Shown here: piece after piece, positions 37,059 through 46,595 of the stretch
How the letters are laid out: every line of letters starts with the position of its first letter
Position numbering within the stretch: position 1 is the stretch's first letter
From: Deltaproteobacteria bacterium
Lineage (GTDB): Bacteria; Desulfobacterota; Desulfarculia; Adiutricales; Adiutricaceae
Assembly (NCBI GenBank): GCA_031265205.1
Contig: JAISCZ010000055.1
Location: 18,142-82,141, forward strand
Direction of reading: 5' to 3'
DNA length: 64,000 bases
Notes under the pieces: model-generated
The model's database searches: none
The model's input: only the letters and a program-made list of their open reading frames with translations
Told to the model about the DNA's origin: nothing
Position numbers and translations under genes: made by a program

Positions 37059-37934
37059 CTATTTCCGCTCCAGATCCAAAGGGGCGTCCGCGACGGGTCC
37101 CGGATCGGGGATAATGTCCACCTCGTCCACTTTGCGGTCGTCCGCGGCGCGGATGAGGAAAGTATAGTTCTGAAAGCGGATTTCCTCTTCCTTGAAGGGC
37201 ACCCGGCTCAGCTGGTCCGTCAGAAAGCCCCCGAGGGTTTCGTAGTTGCCCGCGGGGATGCTTAGGGAGAGGCGGGCGTTCAAGTCGGCGATGGCGGCCT
37301 GCCCCGTGGCCCGAAAGACGCCGGGGGAGAGTTCCTTGATGGTCTCGTCGTCCTCGACGTCGTATTCGTCGTGAATGTCCCCCACGATCTCCTCAATGAT
37401 GTCCTCCATGGTGACGAGCCCCGCGGTCCCCCCGTACTCGTCGAGGACGATGGCCAAATGGCTCTTGCGGTGCCGCAGCTCGCTAAGTAACTCCACGATT
37501 TTTTTGCTGCCGTGGGCCAGGACGATGGGCCTTATGATATCCCTGGGGAGGGGCGAGGAAAGGTCGGCGCCCCAGTGCCCCAAAAGGTCCTTGACCATCA
37601 CGAAGCCCTGGATGTGATCGAGGTCCCCCTGGTAGACGGGGAGCCGCGAGTAACCCTCCCGCAGGGCGGTCGCGATGACGTCCCCGACGCTCGCGCCCGC
37701 CTCCACCCCGACCATCCCAATGCGGGGGGTCATGATCTTCCGGGCCACCGTGTCGTCGAACTCAAAGACGCGGTGGATCATGTCGCCGGAGCTTTTGGTG
37801 AGAGCCCCGCTTTCCGCGCCGTGATCCAAGAGGTCGGCGATCTCCTCCTCGATTTCGGTGGGGGACAGGGAATTCTTGCGAAAAGGCTTAAGGAGAAAAT
37901 CCAGAATTCCCCTTTTTGCTATGCCATCTTCCAA
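37059..37934 (-). CDS. CorC/HlyC-type CBS-domain protein
   Basis: About 291 residues from the chosen TTG. After a short acidic N-terminus come two CBS domains (~60-190: VARKIMTPRIGMVGV, YSRLPVYQGDLDHIQGFVMVKDLL, LAIVLDEYGGTAGLVTMEDI) and a C-terminal CorC_HlyC domain (YETLGGFLTDQLSRVP). Proteins of this soluble type are linked to magnesium/cobalt efflux or act with CNNM-like membrane partners. None is seen here. Start choice: AGGAG lies 11 bases before this TTG. The open frame extends 43 codons further, but that part is Pro/Gly-rich and lacks a ribosome-binding site. Next gene upstream is the FHA protein. Confidence 0.88.
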   Translation of the reverse strand: MEDGIAKRGILDFLLKPFRKNSLSPTEIEEEIADLLDHGAESGALTKSSGDMIHRVFEFDDTVARKIMTPRIGMVGVEAGASVGDVIATALREGYSRLPVYQGDLDHIQGFVMVKDLLGHWGADLSSPLPRDIIRPIVLAHGSKKIVELLSELRHRKSHLAIVLDEYGGTAGLVTMEDIIEEIVGDIHDEYDVEDDETIKELSPGVFRATGQAAIADLNARLSLSIPAGNYETLGGFLTDQLSRVPFKEEEIRFQNYTFLIRAADDRKVDEVDIIPDPGPVADAPLDLERK

Positions 37935-38087
37935 AGCGGAAACAACTCCTTTGGTAAGGGTGAAACAAAGGCCCTCCGGGGGCGCCGCGCCGACCGGAGG
38001 GGCCGGCGGGCCCTGGGGGGGGCTTTCCCGCCCGCGCGTCTTTCCCACGGGGCGAGGGGCCAAGGGGGAAAGAGGGGCGGGGCCAAC

Positions 38088-39998
38088 TTATAGGTCGTCC
38101 GCGGGGAGCGAGGTCTGCCCTGGATTCGGGCGGATAACCGTCAGGGACTCCCCCTGGTAGTCCATGGGGTCGACCCCGTAGGCGCGGCACTTGATAATCA
38201 CGTCCTCGGGGGTGAGGCTAAGGACCCCCGCGGCGGTCTCCACGTCCCCGAGGTGGCAGGAAAGGGCTTTGAAAAGGCACAGCCTTTCCGCCTCGGCCAA
38301 GAGGGAGCCGCTTTCCACCTCGCTGTGGCGGAAGACTTCGGAGGCGAAACGCAGATGCGCCGGGAGGTTGTCCATGACCACGTGGCCGCTCTGGGAAAAT
38401 TGGGCCAAGACCGCGCACTCGGCCCGCAGCTCCGAAATGTTCCCGGGCCAGGGATAGGCGCGGAGGCACTCCATGGCCGAGGGGTCCACCCCGTTAAAGG
38501 GGAGGCCCAGGTCGCGGGCGGCCTTGGCCACGAACTCGTTGGCCAGGGTTTCGATATCGTAGCGCGTCTCCCGCAGGGGGGGAAGGGCCAAATTAATCTT
38601 GGTGAGGCGGGCGTAAAGGTCTTCCCGGAAGGTTCCGCTTTCCACCTTCTCCAAGAGGTTGGAGGAAGAGGCGCTGATAAAACGCACGGCCACGTTGCGG
38701 GCGTGGTGGGAGCCGATGGGATAGATGAGGCCCTCCTCCAGGGCCATGAGGACGTTGCGCTGGGCGTTGGCGGTGAGGTACTCGATGTGCCGGAGAAAGA
38801 TGGTCCCGTTGTCCGCCAGGGACATGAGGCCCACCTGGTTTTCGTCGGCGGCGCCCTCTTGGCCGAAGAGGATCCGGTCCATCTGGGCCGGGGGGAGATC
38901 GGAGAGGGTGACTTTGATGAAACGGCCGTTTTTCTGGGCGCTCTGGAGGTGGATATGCCTCGCGAGGCTCGTCTTGTTGGTGCCCGGCTCCCCGGTGATA
39001 AAGATGGGCTCATGGTTTTGGGACACGTGGGAGGCCGTGGAAAAGACGATGCGCACCTTGTCGTCGCGGCTGGCGATGTCCGTCAACCGGTCCCCGGAAT
39101 CCTCGGCGGTCCGCCGCTCTTCCTCCTTGGAGGCGCTTAAGAGCAAATTGAGGAGAAAGGGGCTGATTAGCTGGCCCAGGGCCGCGAGGAAGCTCAAGTC
39201 GCTCTCCTCAAGGCCCCGCTGGCTATTTTCCATGTAGAGCAGGCCCAGGTGGCGGGGGTCTTTCCCGTAGAGGGGGGCCATCACGCAGGGCTGGTCGAGC
39301 TGGGCCACGTGCCGGTTGCCCGCGCTGAAATCCAGCTCGGTCACGATGCGCGGCCACAGGAGGGCCTCGCCCAGTTCCGTGACCCTGCGGTAGGGCACCT
39401 GGCTTAAAAGGAGCCTTTTGCCCTCGGGGTAGGAGATAAAGGAAATTTGCCTGAGGCCCGTCGCGGCCCCCGGCCACAGGAGGGAGGTGGAGGTCGCCCC
39501 GAGGTGCTCCACCATGAAATTGACGATGGTGGGGACCACGTCCGTTTCGGGAATCACGCAGAGGACGTGGTTTAAAGCGGCCAGGAGGTTGGCCTGATCC
39601 CCGGTGAGGGAGGCCGCGCTGTCCGAGGCGGGGCGGCTGACGATATTCTGCTGGGTCTCGGTGAGGGAATTGAGAATAATGGCCGCGGGCGCCGGCCCGG
39701 TGATCACGTCCAGGAGGGGATCGAAAATGAAGATCTCCTGGCCGATTTTGACGCAGTCAAAGGGCTTGAGCTTGGTCTGCAGCGTCACGGGAAGATCGTT
39801 TAAGAGGGTGCCGTTGGTGCTCTCCAGGTCCGCGATAAAATAGTTTTCGCCGATTTTGGAGATCTCGGCGTGCCTGCGGGAGGCGCTGCGGTCGAACAGG
39901 ATAAGGTCGCAGTCGGAAGAACGCCCCAAGACGGCTTTGTCGTGGAGGGTAAAGCGAAACCCCAGTCTGTCTTCTCGGAAGGCCACCAGTTCAGCCAT
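38088..39998 (-). CDS. FHA-GAF-AAA+ protein, degenerate sigma-54 activator relative
   Basis: 636 residues: an FHA phosphothreonine-binding domain (~1-95: LGRSSDCDLILFD, SRRHAEI, STNGTLLND), a GAF-like domain (~135-290), an NtrC-type AAA+ domain (~310-540) and a remnant of the DNA-binding end. The ATPase core is altered: Walker A reads GEPGTNKT, the GAFTGA loop that contacts sigma-54 is replaced around residues 379-390, and Walker B reads TIFLRHIE where DE is expected. It should therefore not hydrolyse ATP normally or activate sigma-54. It may be a phospho-signal scaffold or regulator. It heads the minus-strand gene run 40.0-31.4 kb. Confidence 0.85.
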   Translation of the reverse strand: MAELVAFREDRLGFRFTLHDKAVLGRSSDCDLILFDRSASRRHAEISKIGENYFIADLESTNGTLLNDLPVTLQTKLKPFDCVKIGQEIFIFDPLLDVITGPAPAAIILNSLTETQQNIVSRPASDSAASLTGDQANLLAALNHVLCVIPETDVVPTIVNFMVEHLGATSTSLLWPGAATGLRQISFISYPEGKRLLLSQVPYRRVTELGEALLWPRIVTELDFSAGNRHVAQLDQPCVMAPLYGKDPRHLGLLYMENSQRGLEESDLSFLAALGQLISPFLLNLLLSASKEEERRTAEDSGDRLTDIASRDDKVRIVFSTASHVSQNHEPIFITGEPGTNKTSLARHIHLQSAQKNGRFIKVTLSDLPPAQMDRILFGQEGAADENQVGLMSLADNGTIFLRHIEYLTANAQRNVLMALEEGLIYPIGSHHARNVAVRFISASSSNLLEKVESGTFREDLYARLTKINLALPPLRETRYDIETLANEFVAKAARDLGLPFNGVDPSAMECLRAYPWPGNISELRAECAVLAQFSQSGHVVMDNLPAHLRFASEVFRHSEVESGSLLAEAERLCLFKALSCHLGDVETAAGVLSLTPEDVIIKCRAYGVDPMDYQGESLTVIRPNPGQTSLPADDL

Positions 39999-40456
39999 TG
40001 GTTTTCCCTAACTCAAAGTAGATCGATAGCGTGGACGCCGGCGCGATGGAAGCGGGGAGAGCCCCCGCGACGCGAAAAGGCGCCTCGGGGGAGGCGCGAG
40101 CGCCGGAGTTTAAGTCTCCCGGCGGGGGCCGCGCGCTTCGCGTAGCCTACCATTTTCTCCCTCATTTTGCCAAAAAGACGACGCCCCGTCAAACCGCGAA
40201 TCCCTCCAAGGGCCGCGGGGGCCCCGCGAGCCTCAAGGCCCCTTGGGGCTCTCCCGCCCTTCCGCTCCCGCCCCGCGAAAGCCGCCGCCCAAGGGGCGCC
40301 CGCGCGCCCGATCCCTCGCGGTTTGACTCTTGGATTGGCTTACGGACGGGGCTCCGAGCCAAGCGCGGGGAAAGCGTTAAACTTAAAAAAGCCGACTCGC
40401 CTCAAGGGGCGCGAGTCGGCTTTAAATTTCCGAGATAGGGGACGGGGGCGAAAGGC
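39999..40456. other. Intergenic gap with terminator
   Basis: Spacer between the methyltransferase operon and the FHA gene. It contains the strong terminator listed separately. The remainder is GC-rich with only shadow frames. Confidence 0.5.
40385..40423 (-). terminator. Rho-independent terminator of the mttB-BCCT operon
   Basis: AAAGCCGACTCGC and GCGAGTCGGCTTT form a perfect 13-bp stem. Read on the minus strand it runs into TTTTTT. It lies 35 bases past the stop of the methyltransferase gene and closes that operon. Confidence 0.92.
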
Positions 40457-41884
40457 CTAGGCCCTCGCCGCCGCGACGATTTTTTCCATCGCCTTTTCCT
40501 GAGCCGCGCTGATGTATTCGCCCGTGGCCTTGGCCAAGCGCTCTTCCACGATCTTCGCGGCCCTTTGGGCGAGGGAGGGTTTCCCCGTGGACTCCCAATG
40601 CTGGTAGGTGTCCCAGTGGGAGACGGTGGGCGTCCAGAGCTCGCGGAAGCGCTTCTGGGTGCTCTTGTGGGTGAGGAAGCTGCCGCCGGGGCCCACGTCG
40701 GCGAGGATTTGGGCGCCGTAATCCGCGTCTTCCAGGCTCGGGCCTTTGACTATGTGGGCGAGGCGCGAGAAGATCTCCTCGTCGACGATCATTTTTTCCG
40801 GTGAGAAACAGAGAATGGAGTCCATGATTCCCAAGGAAATATGGTACATGCTCACCCCGCCCAGCATGGCCAGAAGGATCCCCAAGGTGGTCTCGGAGCC
40901 CGCCTGGGCGTCCAGCTCCTTGGCCTCGGTGATGGAGGCGTTGCCCCGCAGGGGGAGATGGTATTTCCGGCGCGCGAGCTCAAAGTTGATGGAGTTGGCC
41001 AAATGGGAGTCGGCCCCGCTCACCGCGCAGCCCGCGGTCCGCATGTCGCCCGTAAAGGAGCCGGGCATGTAGAGAATGGGGGAGCCGGGATTGACGAGCT
41101 GGACCAAGACGAGGCCCGCCAAAATTTCCGCGTTCTGCTGGACCACGGTGCCCATGACGGTGATGGGGGAAGACATGCCGATCATGGAGGCCGGCGCCAA
41201 GAAGAGGGCTTGTCCCCTTTGGGCGTAGGCGATCATGGTGTCCAAGGCTTCCGTCCCGTACTGCAGGGGATTGAGGGGGGTGATGCCCGCGCCGGTGACG
41301 CACTTTTTGCGGAAAATATCCGGGTCGTCAAAGGCGATTTCCAGCATTTTGAGCATCCCCAGGGTTTCCGCCTTGTGGCTCATGGGGTTGATTTGGGGTT
41401 TGTCGGTGTGCTTGAGGCTTTTTAAGGTCATCAGGAGAAACTTGATTTCCGCGGGGACGTCGCTCGGGTACACCGTGGTGTAACCGGTCATGTCCACGAT
41501 GGGGGAAGTCTGGTAGAGTTTCTGGATGTTGACGAAGTCGGCGAGGACCGCCGGTCGCCGGCCGTCTTTGAGGTCCTCGTGGTAGAGGCAGCCCGTCGCC
41601 GTGGCCACCACCATTTTTTGGCCAAGGCGCGCGGTCTTCTTTGGGTCGCGCGCGTGAACGTCAAAGTGGGAGGGAGTCGTTCCCAGGCATTTTTCGACGG
41701 TCTTCTCGTCAAAGAAGACCTTCATGCCGTCGCTTTTCAGCCCGTGTTTCCGCAAAATTCCCAAAGCCTCCTCGCCGTGGAAATTGAGTCCCACGGTCGC
41801 CAAGACCTCCAGGGTTTTTTCGTGAATTTTGTCCAAAACGTCGGGAGCGACGGGATCCCAAAAAGATGTCGCCAGATCTCGCAT
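40457..41884 (-). CDS. MttB-superfamily (trimethylamine methyltransferase family) protein 1, non-pyrrolysine
   Basis: 475 residues of the COG5598/MttB superfamily, TIM-barrel enzymes that move a methyl group from a quaternary or tertiary amine to a corrinoid protein. Visible blocks are IHEKTLEVLATVGLNFHGEE, CVTGAGITPLNPLQYG, MGTVVQQNAEILAGLVLVQL and GCAVSGADSHLANSINFELA. There is no in-frame amber codon, so it is not the pyrrolysine-containing trimethylamine enzyme. Glycine betaine (MtgB-like), carnitine or proline betaine are likelier substrates. The start has AAGGAGG just upstream, and an earlier in-frame start does not. It is third in the operon behind a BCCT transporter. No corrinoid protein or MtrH-type partner is in the window. 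Confidence 0.88.
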   Translation of the reverse strand: MRDLATSFWDPVAPDVLDKIHEKTLEVLATVGLNFHGEEALGILRKHGLKSDGMKVFFDEKTVEKCLGTTPSHFDVHARDPKKTARLGQKMVVATATGCLYHEDLKDGRRPAVLADFVNIQKLYQTSPIVDMTGYTTVYPSDVPAEIKFLLMTLKSLKHTDKPQINPMSHKAETLGMLKMLEIAFDDPDIFRKKCVTGAGITPLNPLQYGTEALDTMIAYAQRGQALFLAPASMIGMSSPITVMGTVVQQNAEILAGLVLVQLVNPGSPILYMPGSFTGDMRTAGCAVSGADSHLANSINFELARRKYHLPLRGNASITEAKELDAQAGSETTLGILLAMLGGVSMYHISLGIMDSILCFSPEKMIVDEEIFSRLAHIVKGPSLEDADYGAQILADVGPGGSFLTHKSTQKRFRELWTPTVSHWDTYQHWESTGKPSLAQRAAKIVEERLAKATGEYISAAQEKAMEKIVAAARA

Positions 41885-41948
41885 AAATCCTCCTTGCCAA
41901 GGGCGATTGGCCCGCTTGAGGGCCCCATGAGCGGAGCGCCTCAAAACG

Positions 41949-42013
41949 CCTTTCCCTTTTCCCGCGCCCCGCCCGAGCTTTTAAGGCTCGCGGGGGGAAC
42001 GGAAAGGGAAAGG
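41949..42013 (-). other. Long imperfect hairpin between BCCT and methyltransferase genes
   Basis: CCTTTCCCTTT... pairs with ...AAAGGGAAAGG, with GC-rich inner pairing (CCCGAGC/GCTCGCGGG), in the spacer before the third operon gene. No T-run follows. It may stabilise or process the mRNA. Confidence 0.45.
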
Positions 42014-42065
42014 GCCGAAAAACGTTAAATACAATAAGGGAAGGGAGCGTTCGCCTCCGAGGCCC

Positions 42066-43673
42066 TTAGGCCGCGGGCGGCTCCGCTCTCTCCGCGGTGA
42101 GAATCTCTTTTTTCCCCAGGGAAGGAAAGTCTTCCCTTAAGGCTTTTAAAAGGGAAAAAACCATCAGCAGAATGATGGGAATGAGGGGGATGGCCCCCAC
42201 GATGGTGGAGGTCTGAACGGTCTTGAGGGCTTTTTCGCCCCCCGTGATCAATAGGCCCATCCCAAAGAGGCTTAGAATGGCCGCCCACAAAAGGCGCTGC
42301 CAGCGCGCCGGCTGCTCTTCCCCGGAGAGTTTTTTGGTGCAGATAGAGGCCAGGGAATAGGCCGAGCTATTGAGCACCGTGGAAAGGAAGATAAAGCAGA
42401 GCACGGCGTAGAGGGGAACGATAACTTTGGAAAGAGGGAGCGTCCCGATAACCGCCACGCAGGCCGCGGCGTCGCTGACGGCGTTGTGGATCTCGACCAC
42501 GCCCAAGGTCTTGGAGGCCTCCAAAGAAAGGGAATAGGCGCCCAGAATCATTAGGAAGATCCAGCAGCCCAAGGTTCCCCAGACGCATTCGGCGATGACC
42601 ACTTCGCGAATCGTGCGGCCTTTGGAGATGCGCGCGACGAAGAGGGCGGTGATGGGCGCGTAGGCCACCCACCAAGCCCAATAAAAGACGGTCCACCACT
42701 GCGGGAAGGCGCCCACGGAACCGTTTTGGATCATCCGCAAGGGCTCGGTCTCGAAAGTGAGCCTGAAGAAGTTGTTGAGCAGAAGACCCAAAGTGTTGAC
42801 GCAGGTGTCGAAGATGTAAGCCGTGGGCCCGAAGAGAATCACGTACAGAAGCAGCCCGAAGCCGATATACATCTTGATCTGGCTCACCAGCTTCACGCCC
42901 TTGTTGAGCCCGCTGTAGAGCGAAATCGCGCAGATGATAAACCAGGCGGTCGTGACGGCCGCCTTGAGGTTGAGGTTGTCCACCACGCCGGTGATGCTGG
43001 AGATAATGGCCGCGACCAGGGGCACGGCCAGGCCCAGGGAGGTCCCCACGGCGCACAGGGTGCCGATCAGGATGAGGATTTCGATGACTTTGCCCAAAGG
43101 GCCGTCCACGCGCCGGCCCAAAATGGGCCGGCAGCTCGTGGAGATGCGCAACGTGGACTCACGGCGCACGAAGACGCTGTAAGCGATGGGCAGCGTGGGG
43201 AGGCAGTAGATGGCCCAAGCGGAAAAGCCCCAGTGGAAGGGCGGTAGCATGTGCGCCCATTCGTAGGCTTCCTTGGATAAAGGAACGATATCCAAGGGCG
43301 GGCTTTCGATATAGTAGAGAGGCTCCACGATGGACCAAATCATGAGCCCGATGCCCACTCCCGCGGTAAAGAGCATGAAAATCCACGTGAGATAGGTGAA
43401 CTCGGGCTTGTCCTCGGGACGGCCGAGCTTGACTTTGCCGTAACGGCCGAAGGCGAGCCACATGAGGGCGGCGAAACAGAAGGCGCCGAACAGGAGGAAG
43501 AAGGAAGTGAAGTTTTTGTAGACCACGTTTAAGGCCGCCTTCACTCCTTCCTGCCCCAGATCGGGGTTAAAGGCCATGATAAGGGACACCGCGAGGATAA
43601 TAATCACTCCCGGGAAAAAGATTAACTTCTCCACGCTCCCGGAACTCTCGTTGGGGTTGACGGGTTTGCTCAT
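42066..43673 (-). CDS. BCCT family betaine/carnitine/choline transporter 1
   Basis: 535 residues with about twelve hydrophobic segments. The BCCT hallmark is in WWTVFYWAWWVAYAPITAL, followed by ARISKGRTIREVV; the aromatic box there binds quaternary ammonium groups. Further BCCT blocks are FTAGVGIGLMIWSIVEPLYY and FHWGFSAWAIYC. It is an inner-membrane importer, sodium- or proton-coupled or an exchanger. It sits between two MttB-superfamily genes on the same strand, which makes it the likely importer of their substrate. CCAAGGAG precedes the ATG. The N-terminal tail is short and there is no long C-terminal osmosensor domain, fitting nutrient uptake more than osmoregulation. Confidence 0.93.
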   Translation of the reverse strand: MSKPVNPNESSGSVEKLIFFPGVIIILAVSLIMAFNPDLGQEGVKAALNVVYKNFTSFFLLFGAFCFAALMWLAFGRYGKVKLGRPEDKPEFTYLTWIFMLFTAGVGIGLMIWSIVEPLYYIESPPLDIVPLSKEAYEWAHMLPPFHWGFSAWAIYCLPTLPIAYSVFVRRESTLRISTSCRPILGRRVDGPLGKVIEILILIGTLCAVGTSLGLAVPLVAAIISSITGVVDNLNLKAAVTTAWFIICAISLYSGLNKGVKLVSQIKMYIGFGLLLYVILFGPTAYIFDTCVNTLGLLLNNFFRLTFETEPLRMIQNGSVGAFPQWWTVFYWAWWVAYAPITALFVARISKGRTIREVVIAECVWGTLGCWIFLMILGAYSLSLEASKTLGVVEIHNAVSDAAACVAVIGTLPLSKVIVPLYAVLCFIFLSTVLNSSAYSLASICTKKLSGEEQPARWQRLLWAAILSLFGMGLLITGGEKALKTVQTSTIVGAIPLIPIILLMVFSLLKALREDFPSLGKKEILTAERAEPPAA

Positions 43674-43704
43674 AGAGGGGCTCCTTGGAAAGCGTTCTAT
43701 ATTT

Positions 43705-43740
43705 GGCTTCCAAAAAGCGGAGAGCCGCTTTTTGGAAGCC
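43705..43740 (-). other. Perfect 16-bp hairpin between mttB-like gene 2 and BCCT 1
   Basis: GGCTTCCAAAAAGCGG and CCGCTTTTTGGAAGCC flank a four-base loop. On the minus strand it is followed by AAATATAG, not a T-run. Likely an intra-operon mRNA stability or attenuation element. Confidence 0.65.
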
Positions 43741-43788
43741 GCGCTAGAAAGCCAAAGCGAAGGTTGCGAAAAAAAGAGCGCGCGGGAA

Positions 43789-45213
43789 CTACAGGAGCTC
43801 TTTTTTGGCCGCTTCCAAGAGGGAATTTAAGTCTTTTTCCACGGAGGCGGGAAGCGGGGCGGGATGGTCGCTCGCGAGGATCTCCCGCACTTTGCGCTCG
43901 GCTCTGTCCACCAGGGAATCGGGTTGGTCCTGGGTGGGGGACACGCCTTTGTAGTCCAGAATTTTGGGGGCGAAGCGCTTGGACTGGCGGACGTGCTTTA
44001 AGGTCAGCTTGCTGGAAACGAATTCCCCTTTTTCGAAGGAATCGGCGATGTCCTTGACCGCTAAGGTCTCTTCGTTGTAAACGGACCCGCCGGTTAAAGT
44101 TTTGAGGTAAGCCAAAAATTCGTCGATCATGACGAGCGCCTGGTGGCTGAAACAGGCCGCGGCGTTGACGCTGCCCGCGCCGCCCTGCTCGGTGATGTTC
44201 AGAAGCGAGGCGAGGGTCAGGTTCGAGCCGTAGTGGAAAGCGATATCCTGGGGGGCCGCGGTGGTGAGGGTCCCGGAGGAGTAGGTGGAGGGTACGGAGT
44301 AACGCCCAGCGAGAGCCGCCGCGCCCGCGTAGAGATACATCAGCTCAGGGCCGTTGGCGACGCTGCGCCCGGTGGACATGTCCAAAACTTGGAGGAGAGG
44401 ATAGTACCAAACTCCGAGTCCCGGGCAGATGGCCTGGATGATGGCCGTGGAGGAGAGATACTCGGCGTTGATCTGCGTGAGGGATCCGGCGAGGGTGTAG
44501 GGGGAATTGGCGCCTACCAAAGAGGTTATGGGCACGCGCACGGGAATCCCGTAATCGCCCCACAGCAAAAGCCTTTCCAGCTCGTCGTCGGGGTAGCGCA
44601 GGGGATCGATGACGCAGAAAATGCCGCTGACGATTGGCCGCTTGCGCACCGCTTCCTTGCTTCCCAAAACGGCTTCCACCATTCTGAGTTCGTGGCGCAG
44701 GTGGCTGGAATGGGTGGTGAGGGCCCAGATGTGCTTGCGGCTGACCGTTAATAGCTCTTTGAGGATTTCGACGTCGTAGGTCAGGGGGTTGATGTCCTGG
44801 GGCGTCATGCAGCTGGCGATATTGACGTGCGGCAGCTTGTTTATGAGGCGCGCCGCGTCCAGGTTATCCGCCATGGTCAGGGTTTTTTCGGAATTGTCGC
44901 GCAGGTCGATTAAGGAGATGGGCCCGCCCACCATTCTCATGTAATTGTTCCCGGGTTTCATTTCGAGATCGAATTGGGGATCGACGGCGGCGCAGGGAAA
45001 GGAGGTCGGGGCGAGTTTGACCATCTTTTCGACGAAGCTTTGGGGCATAAAGACCCTTTGGCGATCGTCGGAAATCTTCGCGCCGTGCTGGGCCAAAATG
45101 TCTTGGCTCTTGGAGTGGGACAAGAGAACGCCGGTTTCGGCGAGGACTTTCAAAGAGGCCTCGTGGATACTGTCCATCTCGTTCTGGGTTAAAGCGTTGT
45201 AAACTGGAAGCAT
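43789..45213 (-). CDS. MttB-superfamily (trimethylamine methyltransferase family) protein 2, non-pyrrolysine
   Basis: 474 residues of the same superfamily as the gene at 40.5-41.9 kb but clearly diverged from it, so a different substrate is likely. Visible blocks are MDSIHEASLKVLAETGVLL, GPISLIDLRDNSEKTL, TTHSSHLRHELRMVEAVLG, VRVPITSLVGANSPYTLAGS and LTQINAEYLSSTAIIQA. No in-frame amber codon. The start is set by AGGAG five bases before the ATG; the open frame runs 14 codons further without such a site. It is the first gene of the operon, about 240 bases downstream of a sigma-54-type promoter. Demethylation of a betaine onto a corrinoid protein is the expected role. Confidence 0.87.
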   Translation of the reverse strand: MLPVYNALTQNEMDSIHEASLKVLAETGVLLSHSKSQDILAQHGAKISDDRQRVFMPQSFVEKMVKLAPTSFPCAAVDPQFDLEMKPGNNYMRMVGGPISLIDLRDNSEKTLTMADNLDAARLINKLPHVNIASCMTPQDINPLTYDVEILKELLTVSRKHIWALTTHSSHLRHELRMVEAVLGSKEAVRKRPIVSGIFCVIDPLRYPDDELERLLLWGDYGIPVRVPITSLVGANSPYTLAGSLTQINAEYLSSTAIIQAICPGLGVWYYPLLQVLDMSTGRSVANGPELMYLYAGAAALAGRYSVPSTYSSGTLTTAAPQDIAFHYGSNLTLASLLNITEQGGAGSVNAAACFSHQALVMIDEFLAYLKTLTGGSVYNEETLAVKDIADSFEKGEFVSSKLTLKHVRQSKRFAPKILDYKGVSPTQDQPDSLVDRAERKVREILASDHPAPLPASVEKDLNSLLEAAKKELL

Positions 45214-45466
45214 TGGAACTCCTAAAAAAGTAAAACGAACGTTGGTTCGAGTCATGGGAAAGCGAGGGCCTTAAGCCGGGAGCGCTCTCCCGCGGGACGC
45301 GCGGCCCTTCAAAGGGGGCTTACGCGGCGAGAGAGGCGACGCCAGGCTAGGGGCGAACGTGGAAAAGCGCCCACGCGCCCCGCGAGGCGGGGCGCGAGGG
45401 TTAAACTCTCGCCCCCGTTCCGGGCGTGAGACGGATGGCCCAAGGCCGCCGCGTCGCGAGAGAAAA

Positions 45467-45482
45467 AGCAATTATTATGCCA
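45467..45482 (-). promoter_or_regulatory. Sigma-54 (-24/-12) promoter for the mttB-BCCT-mttB operon
   Basis: The minus strand reads TGGCATAATAATTGCT, which fits the TGGCAC-N5-TTGCW consensus with exact GG-to-GC spacing and one mismatch (T for C at position 6). It lies about 255 bases upstream of the first methyltransferase ATG. A full-length PAS-type sigma-54 activator is encoded 2.4 kb upstream on the same strand. Confidence 0.75.
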
Positions 45483-46595
45483 AGGCTTAAAAACAAACAA
45501 AGGCCGTAAAACATGGGAAATCATCAACATAAACAGAGAGGCAGTGAAACAATAATGCAAAAAAGAGACTTCAAAAAAGAATAATATCCTTTTTTGACTC
45601 GCTACCCTCGCGATCTAAGCGAGCGACGGCGCCCGCGGGCCTTCGAGGGTGTTTTCCCGCCCCCCTAGGCCTTCCTGGGGAAGGCGTCCCAGCTCCCCTC
45701 GGGAAGAGGCGCGGGGGACTGGCCGAGGGGCGCGGCGCGGGGCTTAAAAAGCCCGCGAGCGCGGCCTTGCCCGGGGTGGGAGGCGCGCCCGACCGCGCGG
45801 CTTGGGGCGCGGACGCGTCGGAAAAATGGCGCGACGGCGGCGGCTGAAGACGATTCGGCGCGCGCGCCTAAAACGAAAGCGAAAATACCAAAGTCCAGGC
45901 CGCCGCTCGCGCGGCGCCGGATTCGCGCGAAGAGGCTAAGGGAGGCGCGGCGCGCTCGCGAAGCCCAGTCTCAAGTCTCGGGCGGCCGCCAGCGCGGCTT
46001 TTAGGATACCCGATAAAACTGTCGCGAAAAGAAGAGCGCGCGCTTTCGCCGTGGAAGCCCGCGGGCGAGGCGCCATGACGGCGAAAGCGCCGGAATCAAG
46101 GCGCCTAACGCGCGTTCATTTGTTAACCTACCATTTTTTTTCCAAATTGCAAAATTGAAATTAAATCGCCAAGAATTTTAAATACGCTCTCAAGCCTCCC
46201 CAAGCGCCGGCGATCCGTGGCAAAACCGCTCTGGCGGCGCGCGAGCGAGAATTGTCGCGCGCCAACGCGGTCGCGAGTTTCGCGTAAAACGCGTTTTTTT
46301 TATCGTTTATCGCTAAAAATAAAAAAAACGCGCGCCTTTTCCGTGAATAATTACGGTTTTAACGATAATTCGTCAAAATTTTCGAAAATTGAACGCTCTC
46401 GCTGGCCCGCGCCAAAAGCCGCGCCGCGCGCGGCCCGCGAGATAAGGGCGAAAAGCGACGCGCGAGCGTGGGAAAACCGCCGCCTTTCCGCCCCCCACGC
46501 GCGCGGAAGCCGCGGGTGGAAAGGAAATTGTATTGTTTATGATTTTGGCGATTTTTAATTAAATTTTCGCGAAATTAATAATTTTAATGATTCTT

